From: Streptomyces decoyicus
GTDB lineage: Bacteria; Actinomycetota; Actinomycetes; Streptomycetales; Streptomycetaceae
Length of the DNA stretch: 64,000 nucleotides
Direction of reading: 5' to 3'
Assembly: GCF_019880305.1 (NCBI RefSeq)
Contig: NZ_CP082301.1
Span: forward strand, 3,038,001 to 3,102,000
A model generated the notes under the pieces. The model ran no database searches, was not told the DNA's origin, and was given only the letters and a program-made list of their open reading frames with translations. Of the stretch, positions 19,576-29,231 are shown in pieces. Within the stretch, counting starts at the first letter, position 1. Each line of letters opens with the position of its first letter. Made by a program: the position numbers and the translations under genes.

Positions 19576-19924
19576 GGCGCTTGCAAGTCTGCGCGCGACC
19601 GTTTTCAGCCAACTTCCGGCCGAGGTCCACACCTTGTCCCCAGCCCCCCTCAACCCTGGTGTGAGCTGGGAGGAAAGGACCGCTGGGCATGGTTGTGCCC
19701 TACTGCGAACGGGCAGAGCCGAGACGCGTACTTCCCATGTAGGCCCGACGAGTGGAACGCTTCGTGATCGAATGCTTCGCGCCAAGTTGCCATATCGACA
19801 TACCAGCGGGTGGTGAACTTGGCACTCCATCCTCACGGAACACAGTAGATTCGATCTTGGTAGTAACGGCGGGGGAACTGTGCAGGACCGAGAGGGCGAG
19901 ACGACCGAGGGGGGCTTAAGTGCC
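19576..19924 (+). promoter_or_regulatory. adpA upstream control region
   Basis: 349 bp without a gene, less GC-rich than its surroundings. A possible promoter is TTGGCA (19819-19824) with TAGATT (19846-19851), though the 21-bp spacing is long. In other streptomycetes this region receives gamma-butyrolactone-receptor, BldD and AdpA control; I do not see a clear copy of those sites. Confidence 0.5.
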
Positions 19925-21211
19925 ATGAGCCAGGACTCCGCTGCCGTACCAGATGCCGCACGCAAGCTCGCCGCCCGACGACGCCGCGAAATAGTCGCGG
20001 TGCTCCTCTTCAGCGGCGGCCCCATTTTCGAGAGCTCCATTCCGCTCTCGGTCTTCGGCATCGACCGCCAAGACGCAGGCGTTCCGCGGTACCGGCTACT
20101 TGTGTGCGCGGGCGAAGATGCGCCTTTGCGCACGACCGGGGGGCTCGAACTATCCGCCCCCTACGGGCTGGAGGCGATCTCCCGTGCCGGGACGGTCGTC
20201 GTACCGGCCTGGCGTTCCATCACGCAGGCCCCGCCGCCCGCGGCGCTCGATGCGCTGCGCCGCGCGCATGAAGAAGGGGCCAGAATCGTCGGGTTGTGCA
20301 CGGGGGCGTTCGTCCTCGCCGCGGCCGGACTGCTCGACGGCCGCCCGGCCACGACCCATTGGATGTACGCACCGACGCTCGCCAAGCGTTACCCGTCCGT
20401 CCATGTGGACCCCCGCGAGCTCTTCGTCGACGACGGCGATGTGCTCACGTCCGCGGGAACGGCCGCCGGCATCGACCTGTGTCTGCACATCGTGCGCACC
20501 GACCACGGCGCGGACGCCGCGAACGCGCTGGCCCGCCGGCTCGTCGTGCCGCCCCGCCGCACCGCGTCCGACATGGGGAACCAGCGCTACCTCGACAGGT
20601 CATTACCTGAAGAGATCGGCGCCGACCCGCTGGCCGAGGTCGTCGCCTGGGCGCTGGAGCACCTCCACGAGCAGTTCGATGTGGAGACCCTGGCCGCGCG
20701 CGCGTACATGAGCCGCCGCACCTTCGACCGGCGCTTCCGGTCCCTTACGGGGAGCGCTCCGTTGCAGTGGCTGATCACCCAGCGGGTGCTGCAGGCCCAG
20801 CGGCTGCTGGAGACCTCCGACTATTCGGTGGACGAGGTCGCGGGACGCTGCGGGTTCCGCTCGCCGGTCGCCCTGCGCGGCCACTTCCGCAGGCAGCTGG
20901 GCGCCTCGCCCGCGGCCTACCGGGCGGCCTACCGCGCCCGCCGGCCGCAGAACGGGTCGCCCGACCCCGCGCTCAGACCGGAGCGGGCCGAGCGTGCCGA
21001 GCGGCCGGAGCGCGAGCGGGCGGCCCTGGGGGCGGGTGCGGAGCGGTTCTCCGCCGCCGCGCTGGCCGGCCACGGCCTGGCCTCCGCCGAAACGGGCGAA
21101 GCGGGCAAACCGCAGTCGGATGTCTACGCCTCCCGGCTGCCGGAGACCGCGGTGGGGAGGGGAGCCGCCCGCCCCGTGCTGCCCGGACAGCGCGAGCGCC
21201 CCGTAGGGTGA
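19925..21211 (+). CDS. adpA: AdpA/BldH central transcriptional regulator, with bldA-type TTA codon
   Basis: 428 residues from the ATG at 19925 (GAGGGGGG upstream). N-terminal class-1 glutamine-amidotransferase/DJ-1-like dimerisation domain ([37 protein letters not shown]), then a C-terminal AraC-type double helix-turn-helix ([16 protein letters not shown] and [19 protein letters not shown]). The two are joined by a linker holding the single TTA codon (20603-20605, residue 227), exactly where AdpA proteins have it, so translation should need the bldA tRNA. AdpA activates hundreds of genes for aerial growth and antibiotics. The C-terminal 100 residues are low-complexity. orn starts 5 bp after its stop. 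Confidence 0.97.
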   Translation: MSQDSAAVPDAARKLAARRRREIVAVLLFSGGPIFESSIPLSVFGIDRQDAGVPRYRLLVCAGEDAPLRTTGGLELSAPYGLEAISRAGTVVVPAWRSITQAPPPAALDALRRAHEEGARIVGLCTGAFVLAAAGLLDGRPATTHWMYAPTLAKRYPSVHVDPRELFVDDGDVLTSAGTAAGIDLCLHIVRTDHGADAANALARRLVVPPRRTASDMGNQRYLDRSLPEEIGADPLAEVVAWALEHLHEQFDVETLAARAYMSRRTFDRRFRSLTGSAPLQWLITQRVLQAQRLLETSDYSVDEVAGRCGFRSPVALRGHFRRQLGASPAAYRAAYRARRPQNGSPDPALRPERAERAERPERERAALGAGAERFSAAALAGHGLASAETGEAGKPQSDVYASRLPETAVGRGAARPVLPGQRERPVG

Positions 21212-21216
21212 GATGT

Positions 21217-21834
21217 ATGAACGATCGCATGGTGTGGATCGACTGCGAGATGACCGGACTCTCGCTGGCGAATGACGCGCTCATCGAGGTGGCCGCACTG
21301 GTCACCGACTCGGAGCTGAATGTGCTGGGCGACGGGGTGGATGTGGTGATCCGCCCCCCGGCCGAGGCACTCGGCACCATGCCGGAAGTGGTGCGCCAGA
21401 TGCACACCGCCTCCGGACTGCTGGAGGAGCTGGACGGCGGGACGACGCTGGAGGCGGCCGAGGCGCAGGTGCTTGCGTACATCAAGCAGCATGTGCCGGA
21501 GCCGCGGAAGGCGCCGCTGTGCGGCAATTCCGTCGGCACCGACCGTGGCTTCCTGCTGCGCGACATGCCGACGCTGGAGGAGTATCTCCACTACCGGATC
21601 GTCGATGTCTCGTCCGTGAAGGAACTGGCCCGGCGCTGGTACCCGCGGGCCTACTTCAACAGTCCGGACAAGAACGGCAATCACCGGGCGCTGGCGGACA
21701 TCCGCGAATCCATCGCGGAACTGCGCTACTACCGCGAGGCCGTCTTCGTGCCGCAGCCCGGCCCCGACTCGGACACCGCGAAGGCCATCGCCGCCAAGCA
21801 CGTCCTTCCTGCTGAGCAGGAGTCCACACCGTAG
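21217..21834 (+). CDS. orn: Oligoribonuclease
   Basis: 205 residues, normal length. DEDDh 3'-5' exonuclease: D9 and E11 in WIDCEMTG, the second Asp in [11 protein letters not shown], and the His-Asp of NHRALADI. It degrades 2-5 nt RNA and, by family knowledge, pGpG from c-di-GMP turnover, which links it to the GGDEF-EAL protein at 47.5 kb. The start at 21217 follows the adpA stop by 5 bp, so the two are probably partly co-transcribed; the ornA mutant in S. coelicolor is slow-growing and poorly sporulating (recalled). A hairpin follows. Confidence 0.96.
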   Translation: MNDRMVWIDCEMTGLSLANDALIEVAALVTDSELNVLGDGVDVVIRPPAEALGTMPEVVRQMHTASGLLEELDGGTTLEAAEAQVLAYIKQHVPEPRKAPLCGNSVGTDRGFLLRDMPTLEEYLHYRIVDVSSVKELARRWYPRAYFNSPDKNGNHRALADIRESIAELRYYREAVFVPQPGPDSDTAKAIAAKHVLPAEQESTP

Positions 21835-21847
21835 TGAGGCACAGGGC

Positions 21848-21896
21848 GCGTGTCGTGCGGGTCCCGGCGGGGTCCGCCGTGGCCCGCACGACACGC
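21848..21896 (+). terminator. Terminator-like hairpin after orn
   Basis: 14-bp perfect stem (21848-21861 with 21883-21896); the 21-nt loop itself can form a small CGGCGG/CCGCCG stem. Confidence 0.75.
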
Positions 21897-21997
21897 CCTC
21901 GGTCCCGGGACACGAAACCTGGGCGCGAGCACCCCTCCGGACCCTGTACACTTTTTCTCAGCCGGTGGGGAAAAAGAACCACACAGCACCGGTCATG

Positions 21998-22073
21998 GTG
22001 GGTATAGCTCAGCTGGTAGAGCACCTGGTTGTGGTCCAGGATGTCGCGGGTTCAAGTCCCGTTACTCACCCCA
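21998..22073 (+). tRNA. tRNA-His (anticodon GTG)
   Basis: Complete cloverleaf: acceptor GTGGGTA with TACTCAC, anticodon GTG at 22031-22033 in loop TTGTGGT, T-loop GTTCAAGTC. CCA is encoded (22071-22073). The base before the stem is G (21997) and faces C73, the usual identity element of tRNA-His. As in other streptomycetes it lies just after orn. Confidence 0.97.
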
Positions 22074-22077
22074 CATC

Positions 22078-22106
22078 AAGGCCCCCGACCTCAGGTCGGG
22101 GGCCTT
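22078..22106. terminator. Terminator after tRNA-His
   Basis: Perfect 13-bp inverted repeat (22078-22090 with 22094-22106) with loop TCA, directly after the tRNA. Confidence 0.9.
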
Positions 22107-22148
22107 GGCGTTATGCGGGCGTATATATAAGGAGCCGGTGCCGGCGGC

Positions 22149-22799
22149 TCAGTAGCCGACGGTGAAGCGCTCGCCGAGGTGGCGGGGCCGCTCGATCTCG
22201 TCGAGGACGGCGACCGCGTAGTCCTCGGTGGTGATCCGGCTGGTGCCGCCGGCGTCGGTGATCAGTTCATCGAGCGCGGTGCGGTAGCTGCCGGTGCGCT
22301 CGCCGGGCTCGATGGTGGCGGCCGGGCTGAGACTGGTCCAGCGCACCCCGGAGACGGAGCGGAAGTAGTCGAGCGCGTCACCGTGGGCGTGCATGATCTG
22401 CAGCAGGAACTCGGGGAGCCCCTCCGCGTCCCAGACCTGCTTGCCGTCCGGGGTGCGCAGCGAGCCGGCGCCGCCGACGGAGATCAGCCGGGGCGCGGTG
22501 TCGCCGAGGGTGCGCAGACCGGCGACGAGGGACTCGGCGGCGGGCCCGATCGTGGCGACATGGCCCGGTCCGTCGCCACCGCCGACCGCGCTGACCAGGA
22601 CGTCCTGGCCCTTGGCCGCGGCGGCGACGGAGGCCGGATCGAGGACGTCGCCGGTGGTCACGGTCAGGTCCGGATGCGTCGTGGTGATCTTCGCGGGGTC
22701 GCGGACGACCGCGGTGACCTGGTGACCGCGCCGGAGGGCCTCGTGGAGGATGCGGCTTCCGATGGTGCCGTTGGCCCCGAAGAGAGCGATCGTGGACAT
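22149..22799 (-). CDS. NAD(P)H-binding NmrA/SDR-like protein
   Basis: 216 residues. The N-terminus is an atypical short-chain reductase Rossmann fold with the dinucleotide motif GANGTIGS (residues 8-15), then VRDPAKI and a DVLDPASV segment; the NAD(P)-binding NmrA-like group. No complete SDR catalytic Tyr-x3-Lys is evident, so it may sense or reduce through NAD(P)H. GGGAG precedes the ATG at 22799. It is divergent from an AraC-type regulator 122 bp away, which probably controls it. Confidence 0.85.
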   Translation of the reverse strand: MSTIALFGANGTIGSRILHEALRRGHQVTAVVRDPAKITTTHPDLTVTTGDVLDPASVAAAAKGQDVLVSAVGGGDGPGHVATIGPAAESLVAGLRTLGDTAPRLISVGGAGSLRTPDGKQVWDAEGLPEFLLQIMHAHGDALDYFRSVSGVRWTSLSPAATIEPGERTGSYRTALDELITDAGGTSRITTEDYAVAVLDEIERPRHLGERFTVGY

Positions 22800-22921
22800 G
22801 GTGGTCTCCCAGCTGTTCTGTGCGTCCGGGGAAGGACTTCCGTTTTCCGTCAGCGGCCTCGCTGACGTCTTCTACGCTAGGGGGACCAGCGGGGCATTTC
22901 GGGGTAGCGAGGGGACCAGTG

Positions 22922-23827
22922 ATGGTCAGAATGCGACAGGAGGGCAGGGAGCCCGTTCCGGAGATCCCGGAGGTGGCGTTCTCCGCGCCGGCCGGGCGGC
23001 CGACGGGGGTGGAGGTGATGACGCTCGCGGAGCTGCGGGCGCGCGCGGACGCCTGCCAGCTGTCCGCCCCGCACCGCCCCGGCTTCCACCATCTGCTGAT
23101 GCTGGACAGCGGCCGGCTGGTGCACAGCGTCGACTTCCGGGAGCACGTCCTCGCGCCGGGCGATCTGCTGTGGTCGCGCCCCGGGCAGGTCCAGCACTTC
23201 GGTGATCTGACGGAAGCGGAGGGGCGGCTGGTGCTCTTCGAGGCCGGCTTTCTGGACCCGGCGACCGCGGCCGCGGCCCGGATCGAGGACTGGTACGGGC
23301 CGCCCGTACGGCGTCCCGAGGGCGCGGCGGCCCGGGGTGTGGACGAGGCGATGCGGCAGCTGCACGGGGAGTTCGGGGCGCTGGGCGGACTGCCGCTGGA
23401 GATCCATCTGGACGTGCTGCGGCATCTGCTGGCCGTACTGGTGCTGCGGGCCGCGTATCCGGGCGGGGAGCCGGACGGGGACGGGTCCTGTACGGCGAGC
23501 GCGGCCTATCTGCGCTTCCGGGACGCGGTGGAACGGGGCTTCACCCGCAGCCGCCGGGTCGCCGACTACGCCCGCTCGCTGGGCTATGCGCCGCGCACCC
23601 TCTCCCGGGCCACCGAGGCGTCCGCCGGGGTGGGGGCGAAGGAGTTCATCGACCGGCGGGTGGCGCTGGAGGCCAAGCGGCTGCTGGCGCACGGCGATCA
23701 GTCCGCGGCCCGGATCGCGGACCGGCTGGGCTTCGCCGACGCCACCAACTTCAGCAAGTTCTTCCAGCGGCAGACGGGCACCACCCCGATCGCCTTCCGC
23801 ACGGCGGTTCGCGGCGGCGTGGGCTGA
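22922..23827 (+). CDS. AraC-family transcriptional regulator
   Basis: 301 residues from the ATG at 22922 (GAGGGGA upstream); an earlier in-frame ATG at 22820 is less likely. N-terminal cupin-like sensor (FHHLLMLDSGRLVHSVDF, then LAPGDLLWSRPGQVQHFG) and C-terminal AraC helix-turn-helix (RRVADYARSLGYAPRTLSRA, IADRLGFADATNFSKFFQRQ). Divergent from the NmrA-like gene, its likely target; ligand unknown. Confidence 0.87.
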   Translation: MVRMRQEGREPVPEIPEVAFSAPAGRPTGVEVMTLAELRARADACQLSAPHRPGFHHLLMLDSGRLVHSVDFREHVLAPGDLLWSRPGQVQHFGDLTEAEGRLVLFEAGFLDPATAAAARIEDWYGPPVRRPEGAAARGVDEAMRQLHGEFGALGGLPLEIHLDVLRHLLAVLVLRAAYPGGEPDGDGSCTASAAYLRFRDAVERGFTRSRRVADYARSLGYAPRTLSRATEASAGVGAKEFIDRRVALEAKRLLAHGDQSAARIADRLGFADATNFSKFFQRQTGTTPIAFRTAVRGGVG

Positions 23828-23871
23828 GGACGCGCCGTACACGGGGAGTTGCGGCGTCCGCGCGGCGGACG

Positions 23872-23912
23872 GCGGGGCGCAGCGGGTGGGGGAACTGTCC
23901 GCTGCGCCCCGC
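23872..23912. terminator. Bidirectional terminator hairpin
   Basis: Perfect 14-bp stem (23872-23885 with 23899-23912), 13-nt loop, between the convergent AraC and chitinase genes. Confidence 0.85.
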
Positions 23913-23958
23913 CTCGGGGACGAGCGGCCCGGTTGGGGGCCCGGACCGCCGGTGGGGG

Positions 23959-25011
23959 TCAGCCGGTGTACGCGCCGAAGGCCTTGGTGAAGTCCAGCGG
24001 GCTCTGCTCGATGGAGCTACAGGTCGGCTGCGCGGAATTGCCCGCGCCGCCCGGGCAGGCCTTGTCCCGGGTCCCGGACCACATCGACAGCCAGGCCAGG
24101 TGCTTGTCCTGGGCGAACTTCACCAGTTCGGTGGCGTCGTCGGTCTTGAAGACCTCGCTCTGGACGTCGTTGACGCCGATCATCGGGGTCACGGCCACGG
24201 TCTTCCAGGCGGCCGCATCGCTCAGGCCGAGCGCCTTCTTGAGCTGGCCCTGGGTGGCGGTGGCGGCCTGGGTCGCGTAGGTGCCCATGTCGCCGTTGTA
24301 GGAGGGCCCGTAGTCCATCGCCATGATGTTCACGGCGGAGATCTTGACGCCGTTCTTCTTGGCGTCGGCGACCAGGTTCACCCCGTCCTGGGTCAGGCCC
24401 TCGGGCAGGACCGGCAGGGTGAAGGAGACGTCCAGACCGGGGTGCTTCTTCTGGAGCTGGGTGATGGCCTGGGCGCGGCGGGTGTTGGCGGCGGTATTGG
24501 GCAGTGCGCCGCCCTCGATGTCGAAGTCGACCTTGGTGAGCTCGAACTGGTCGATGACCTTGCCGTACGCGGCGGCCAGCTCGTCCGCGGAGCCGCAGGC
24601 GACCCCGAGCTCGGAGCCGTTGGCGCCGCCGAAGGAGACCCGGACGTCGCCGCCGGCCTTGCGCAGGGCGGGTATCTGCCGGGCCACCGCGTCGTTGCCG
24701 AGCTCGCCGGAGCCGCCCCACTTGGGGGTGCAGCCGCCGCCGGAGGTGACGAACGCCAGGGTGAAGTTCTTCACCCCGGTCTTCTGGGCGGTGCCGGCCA
24801 GGTCGTAGGCGGGGGCGAGCGAGGTGTCGACGTACGGGGCGAAGCCAGCCGCTGCCTTCGGGGCCTTCGTGGAGCCGCCCTGCGGTGCCTTGGCGGCCAG
24901 GGCCGAACCGGCGACGGCGAAGGCGCCGCCGGCCGCGACCACGGCGGCCGCGCCGCTCACGATCAGCTTGGTGGTGCGGCTCTTGCGCCGGCGGTGTACC
25001 GAGGAACTCAT
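23959..25011 (-). CDS. Secreted GH18 chitinase-like protein
   Basis: 350 residues from the ATG at 25011. Signal peptide: basic start (SSSVHRRRKSRTTK), hydrophobic core and SALA-type cleavage near residue 38. A single GH18 barrel follows: FTLAFVTSGGGCTPKW, DVRVSFGGANGSE (the SxGG motif) and the catalytic strand VDFDIE with E166 as acid and D164 as partner; the first Asp of DxxDxDxE is Thr here. YxM-like MAMDYGPS is also present. No separate carbohydrate-binding domain is visible. It likely hydrolyses chitin or related amino-sugar polymers outside the cell. Two pairs of Cys suggest disulphides. Confidence 0.88.
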   Translation of the reverse strand: MSSSVHRRRKSRTTKLIVSGAAAVVAAGGAFAVAGSALAAKAPQGGSTKAPKAAAGFAPYVDTSLAPAYDLAGTAQKTGVKNFTLAFVTSGGGCTPKWGGSGELGNDAVARQIPALRKAGGDVRVSFGGANGSELGVACGSADELAAAYGKVIDQFELTKVDFDIEGGALPNTAANTRRAQAITQLQKKHPGLDVSFTLPVLPEGLTQDGVNLVADAKKNGVKISAVNIMAMDYGPSYNGDMGTYATQAATATQGQLKKALGLSDAAAWKTVAVTPMIGVNDVQSEVFKTDDATELVKFAQDKHLAWLSMWSGTRDKACPGGAGNSAQPTCSSIEQSPLDFTKAFGAYTG

Positions 25012-25191
25012 CGCGTGCCTGCCTGTCGTCACATGGGGGGGTGGAGTGCACCGTGGTGCGTCCCGCACGCTAGCGGCAGGGAAACGGACAAATGTCGGTA
25101 ATGGTGCGGAGGTTGGGGGACTTATGAACGCCTTAAGGAAGCGGAAGGGAGTGGTTAAGAGCCGGGGGCACATGCCCGGCGGGGCGGACGT

Positions 25192-26622
25192 TCAGGAGCC
25201 GGTGCGCGCGGTCCGCCGGCGCCGGCCGCCGAGCGTGCGGCGCAGCCGGTGGCCGCGGCGGGTGCCGGGGCGGGCGCGCCGGTCGTCCAGCGCCAGCCAG
25301 ACCCGTACCTCGGTGCCGCCGAGGACGGAGCGGCCGATGCGCACATCGCCGCCGGTGGACTCGGCCAGCCGCCGCACGATGTCCAGGCCGAGGCCGGTGG
25401 AGCCGCCCCCGGCTTCCGCCGGGCGCTGCCCCCGCCCGCCGCCCGACCAGCCGCGGCGCAGCGCCGCGTCCGGGTCGGCGATGCCGGGGCCGGCGTCGGA
25501 GACCAGCACGATCACCGCCTCCTCCGCGTTGTGGACGTCGACCGCGAAGGCGGTGCCCTCGGGGGTGTGGCGGAAGACGTTGCCGAGCATCGCGTCCAGG
25601 GCGGCGGCGAGTTCGGGGCGGGCGACGGGGACGCGTACGGGGCGGTCCGCGCCGGCGATGCGTACGGTGCGGCCCTCGTCCTCGGCGAGCGCCGACCAGA
25701 AGCCCATCCGCTCACGGATCACCTCGGCGGCGTCACAGCCGGCCGCGGCGGCCGCCTGCCGGGTCTGGGCCTTCTGTTCCCGGGCGGTGCGGATGATCTG
25801 GTCGACCTCGCGCTCCAGCTGTTCGACGGCGGCCCGGGTCTGTTCGGCGGCCGGGGTGTCGCCGAGCGAGGCGGCGTTGAGCCGCAGGACGGTCAGCGGG
25901 GTGCGCAGCCGGTGCGAGAGGTCGGCGGCCAGTTCGCGTTCGTTGGCCAGCAGTTGGACGACCTGGTCGGCCATGGAGTTGAAGGCGCTGGCCGCGGACC
26001 GCAGTTCCTTGGGGCCGTCCTCCGGGACGCGGACGCCGAGCTTGCCCTTGCCGAGGTCGTGGGCGGCGCCGGCCAGCCGTTCCGCGGGCCGCACCATCCG
26101 GGTGCCGAGCCGGTCGGCGACGGCGACCGAGCCGATGACCAGCGCGAGGCCGACCCCGGTGAGCACCACCCAGGAGGTGGTGACGCCGTTGGTGAGCGCC
26201 GCGTCGGGGACGAAGACCTCGACGACGGCGATGCCGGAGGCGACGGCGGTCGGCTGGAGGAGCGAGGAGCCGCCGGTGACCGGCGAGATGGAGGCCCGGC
26301 CGAGCTTGGCGGCGGCCTCGACGTCCTTCTGCGCGGCGCGCCGGGAGCCGATCTCGGCGGGCTTGCCGTTCTTGCCGCTCGCCGGGACATGGACTCCGAT
26401 CCGGCCGCCGGCACCGGTCTCGGCGCTGGCCACGGCGCGCTCCAGCTGGGGGCGGTCGGTGGTGATGGCGAGGACCGGGCCGATGGTGGCGGCCTGCCGC
26501 TCGGCGCTTCCGTAGGCGCGGTCGCGGGCCAGCTCCTTGACGACCAGTCCGAGGGGGACGGCGAAGGCGACCACGACCATCGTGGTGACCGCCAGCGCTA
26601 CCTTGACCAGGGCCCATCTCAC
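25192..26622 (-). CDS. Two-component sensor histidine kinase
   Basis: 476 residues from a GTG at 26622 (GGAGAAGGG upstream). Membrane helix 1 at residues 5-27, an extracytoplasmic domain of about 120 residues, membrane helix 2 near residues 150-170, a HAMP segment (RLGTRMVRPAERLAGAA), the phospho-acceptor H237 in DLSHRLRTPLT, and the HATPase domain with N-box NVFRHTPEGTA, G1 DAGPGIAD and G2 STGLGLDIVRR. The last 30 residues are Arg-rich. It pairs with the response regulator gene 140 bp upstream. Signal unknown. Confidence 0.93.
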   Translation of the reverse strand: MRWALVKVALAVTTMVVVAFAVPLGLVVKELARDRAYGSAERQAATIGPVLAITTDRPQLERAVASAETGAGGRIGVHVPASGKNGKPAEIGSRRAAQKDVEAAAKLGRASISPVTGGSSLLQPTAVASGIAVVEVFVPDAALTNGVTTSWVVLTGVGLALVIGSVAVADRLGTRMVRPAERLAGAAHDLGKGKLGVRVPEDGPKELRSAASAFNSMADQVVQLLANERELAADLSHRLRTPLTVLRLNAASLGDTPAAEQTRAAVEQLEREVDQIIRTAREQKAQTRQAAAAAGCDAAEVIRERMGFWSALAEDEGRTVRIAGADRPVRVPVARPELAAALDAMLGNVFRHTPEGTAFAVDVHNAEEAVIVLVSDAGPGIADPDAALRRGWSGGGRGQRPAEAGGGSTGLGLDIVRRLAESTGGDVRIGRSVLGGTEVRVWLALDDRRARPGTRRGHRLRRTLGGRRRRTARTGS

Positions 26623-26764
26623 TGCGTCCCACCCTTCTCCCCCGGACTCCGTCCGGGGGCACCCCCAGCTCCGCCCGCGAGGCGCAGAGGTGCGGCATGC
26701 GCCGTTGTCCGCAGCCCGGCGGCCTCGCCTGCTCCCCCCGCTACCGCCGGGAGGTACCCCCAGC

Positions 26765-27457
26765 TCACTGCGGCGGCTCCAGCTTCACTCCGACACCCCG
26801 CAGAGTGTGCAAGTAGCGCGGTTTCGCAGCGGTTTCGCCCAGCTTGCGGCGCAGCCAGGAAAGATGGACGTCGATGGTCTGGTCGTCGCCGTAGGACTGC
26901 TGCCAGACCTCGGCGAGGAGTTCCCTGCGGGCGACGACGACGCCGGGGCGCCCGGCGAGGAAGGCCAGCAGATCGAATTCCCTGCGGGTCAGATCGAGGG
27001 CGACGCCGTCGAGTTCGGCCTGTCGGCGCAGCGGGTCGATGGACAGCCCGCCGACCCGGATCACTCGTGAGGGCGGTTCCGCGCCGGCCGCGGCGGCCCG
27101 GGAGCGGCGCAGTACGGCCGTCATCCGGGCCGAGAGGTGCTCGACGGAGAACGGCTTGGTGAGGTAGTCGTCGGCACCGTCGTTCAACAGCCGTACGATG
27201 TCGGCCTCGTCGTCCCGGGCAGTGGCGATGATCACGGGGACATCGGTGATGCCGCGGAGCATCTTCAGCGCCTCTCCCCCGTCCAGATCGGGCAGCCCGA
27301 GGTCGAGGATGACGACGTCGAAGCCGACGTGCGCCACCTCGCGGAGCGCCTCCAGGGCGGTACCGACGCTGCGTACCGTGTGGGCGGCCTCGGTCAGATG
27401 CCGGATGAGTGCCGAGCGTACGAACTGGTCGTCCTCGACGACGAGCACACGTGCCAT
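26765..27457 (-). CDS. OmpR/PhoB-type response regulator
   Basis: 230 residues from the ATG at 27457. Receiver domain with acidic pair D9-D10, phospho-acceptor D52 (VVILDLGLPD), Thr and the switch Lys in DDYLTKPFS; C-terminal winged helix (LTRREFDLLAFLAG, DDQTIDVHLSWLRRKLGE, RYLHTLRGVGVKL). Immediately upstream of its kinase. There is no ribosome site, but TACGGT lies 7 nt before the ATG, so a leaderless transcript is likely. Divergent from the cell-surface gene at 27567, a candidate target. Confidence 0.93.
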   Translation of the reverse strand: MARVLVVEDDQFVRSALIRHLTEAAHTVRSVGTALEALREVAHVGFDVVILDLGLPDLDGGEALKMLRGITDVPVIIATARDDEADIVRLLNDGADDYLTKPFSVEHLSARMTAVLRRSRAAAAGAEPPSRVIRVGGLSIDPLRRQAELDGVALDLTRREFDLLAFLAGRPGVVVARRELLAEVWQQSYGDDQTIDVHLSWLRRKLGETAAKPRYLHTLRGVGVKLEPPQ

Positions 27458-27566
27458 GGGCGGCACCGTACGCCATTCGGGGAGGGTTCCCGGCCCGAGG
27501 TTGACACCTGGGCGGCGCACTCCGGCATGCGTGACGGGCTGCAACGGGGCGGGCCGGTGGTGCAGT

Positions 27567-28148
27567 ATGAGCCGGATGCAACGAGGACTGGTTCACGCGG
27601 CGGCCTGGACGCTGGCGACCGGCGCCGCGGTCACCCTGTCGTGGTTCGGCGTGCACACCGTGCTGTCCGGCACGGCGTATGACGCGCCCCGCGCGCTGCC
27701 CATCTCCGACCAGGTGACCTCCTCGAAGGCGCCTGAGGACGACCGCGCCGCACCGCGCGTCTCCTCCACCCACCGCCCCAAGCCGTCCCGTTCGCCCGCC
27801 CGCGGCACGGCGTCCCCCGACGGCACCCCGTCCCACTCCGGCAGGCCGTCGCACAGCGGTACGCCCCGGTCGGGATACCCGGGCACCAACTCGCCGGGCG
27901 GCTCCGCACCGGGCACCGGCGGCCAGGTCAAGAGCTACTCCACGGCGGGCGGCCGGGTGGTCTTCGCCATGGGCGGCCGCTCGGCCGAGCTGGTGTCGGC
28001 GACGCCGAACTCGGGCTGGGAGATGCAGGTGTGGAAGCAGGACGGGTGGATCCGGGTCGACTTCTCCGGCGGCAGCGCCCACACGTCCGTGTTCTGCACC
28101 TGGAACGGCCATCCGCCGACCGTGCAGACCAGCGACGACGCGACGTAG
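27567..28148 (+). CDS. Membrane-anchored or secreted protein with Pro/Ser/Thr-rich stalk
   Basis: 193 residues from the ATG at 27567 (GGTGG upstream; a second ATG at 27576 is possible). A hydrophobic helix near the N-terminus (GLVHAAAWTLATGAAVTLSW), a 75-residue Ser/Pro/Thr/Gly-rich linker, then a compact C-terminal beta-rich domain (GGRVVFAMGGRSAELVSATP, WEMQVWKQDGWIRVDF, SVFCTWNGHPPTV). It looks like an extracytoplasmic domain on a flexible stalk. It is divergent from the response regulator, so may be regulated by it. No function assigned. Confidence 0.7.
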   Translation: MSRMQRGLVHAAAWTLATGAAVTLSWFGVHTVLSGTAYDAPRALPISDQVTSSKAPEDDRAAPRVSSTHRPKPSRSPARGTASPDGTPSHSGRPSHSGTPRSGYPGTNSPGGSAPGTGGQVKSYSTAGGRVVFAMGGRSAELVSATPNSGWEMQVWKQDGWIRVDFSGGSAHTSVFCTWNGHPPTVQTSDDAT

Positions 28149-28176
28149 CACCGCCCCGTGCCGGCGCGGCCCGTCG

Positions 28177-29037
28177 TCAGTCGAAGGCCTCGGCCGGCGG
28201 GGCGGGCGAGGCGAGGGCCGTGTCGTCGGTGACCGGTGCCGCTCCGCCGGTGAAGTCCAGCAGCGCCCGGCCGTGTTCGACGCGTCCTGCCTGCGGATCG
28301 GTGGCCGCCCGCCGGGTCAGTTCGGCGACCGGCAGCTCCCCGTCGGCAGCCAGCAGGACGGCGTTGCCGAAGCGCTTGCCGCGCAGTACGGCCGGGTCGG
28401 CGGTCAGACAGAGTTCGGGGAAGACCGTACGGGCCGTGGCGATCTGGCCGCGCAGGAACCGCAGCGGCGGCCCGTCGGCGAGGTTCGCCGCGTAGAACCC
28501 GCCGGGCCGCAGCGCACGGTGTATCTCCGTCAGGAATTCGGTGCTGGTCAGGTGGGCCGGCGTACGGGCGCCGCCGAAGACATCGGCGATGATCAGATCC
28601 GCCCAGCCGTCCGGGATCTTCGCCAGGCCGGTACGGGCGTCGCCGCCGCGCACCCGTATCCGCCAGCCGCTGTCCAACGGCAGGTTCTGGCGCACGAGGT
28701 GGACGAGCGGGGCGTCGATCTCCACGACCTGCTGGGTGGACCGCGGGCGGGTCGCCGCGACATAGCGGGCCAGGGTCAGGGCGCCGCCGCCCAGATGGAC
28801 CACGCGCAGCGGTTTGCCCGGCGGTCCGGCCAGGTCGGCGACGTGCCCGAGCCGCCGCTGATAGGAGAAGTCGAGGTACGCCGGGTCGTCGAGGTCCACA
28901 TGGGACTGCGGGGCACCGTCGAGCAGCAGCGTCCAGCCGCGCGGCCGGTCCCGGTCGGGCCGTAGCTCGGCAAGCCCGCCGTCCACCGTCTCCATGACGG
29001 ACTCCGGTCCGCCGCGCGCGCGCCTGCTCTTCGCCAT
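28177..29037 (-). CDS. Spermidine-synthase-like SAM-binding protein
   Basis: 286 residues from the ATG at 29037; the ATG at 28995 has a better spaced GGAG and is an alternative. Rossmann-type aminopropyl/methyl-transferase fold with motif I VVHLGGGALTLARYVA, acidic VVEIDAPLVHL, RGGDARTGL and DLIIADVFGGARTP. The polyamine-binding residues of true spermidine synthases are not obvious, and no membrane part is fused. Distant from speB (2962), so a polyamine link is only a guess. Many actinobacteria carry such proteins of unknown substrate. Confidence 0.78.
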   Translation of the reverse strand: MAKSRRARGGPESVMETVDGGLAELRPDRDRPRGWTLLLDGAPQSHVDLDDPAYLDFSYQRRLGHVADLAGPPGKPLRVVHLGGGALTLARYVAATRPRSTQQVVEIDAPLVHLVRQNLPLDSGWRIRVRGGDARTGLAKIPDGWADLIIADVFGGARTPAHLTSTEFLTEIHRALRPGGFYAANLADGPPLRFLRGQIATARTVFPELCLTADPAVLRGKRFGNAVLLAADGELPVAELTRRAATDPQAGRVEHGRALLDFTGGAAPVTDDTALASPAPPAEAFD

Positions 29038-29231
29038 GCCCTCCAGTATGGCCCCTGCCTCGGAGGCCGTATCCGCTGGTCAGCGAGGTGCGGCCGGCCG
29101 GAGGGGCGACGTGGGGCGCCCGGACGTACGGGTCAGAGCGGCGGACCACCCACGACCGAGGTCCCGGGTGATCCGCCAACTGCACACCATGACCCGTGCC
29201 GGCCCGATGTCCATCCGGACCGGCGGGCGGG

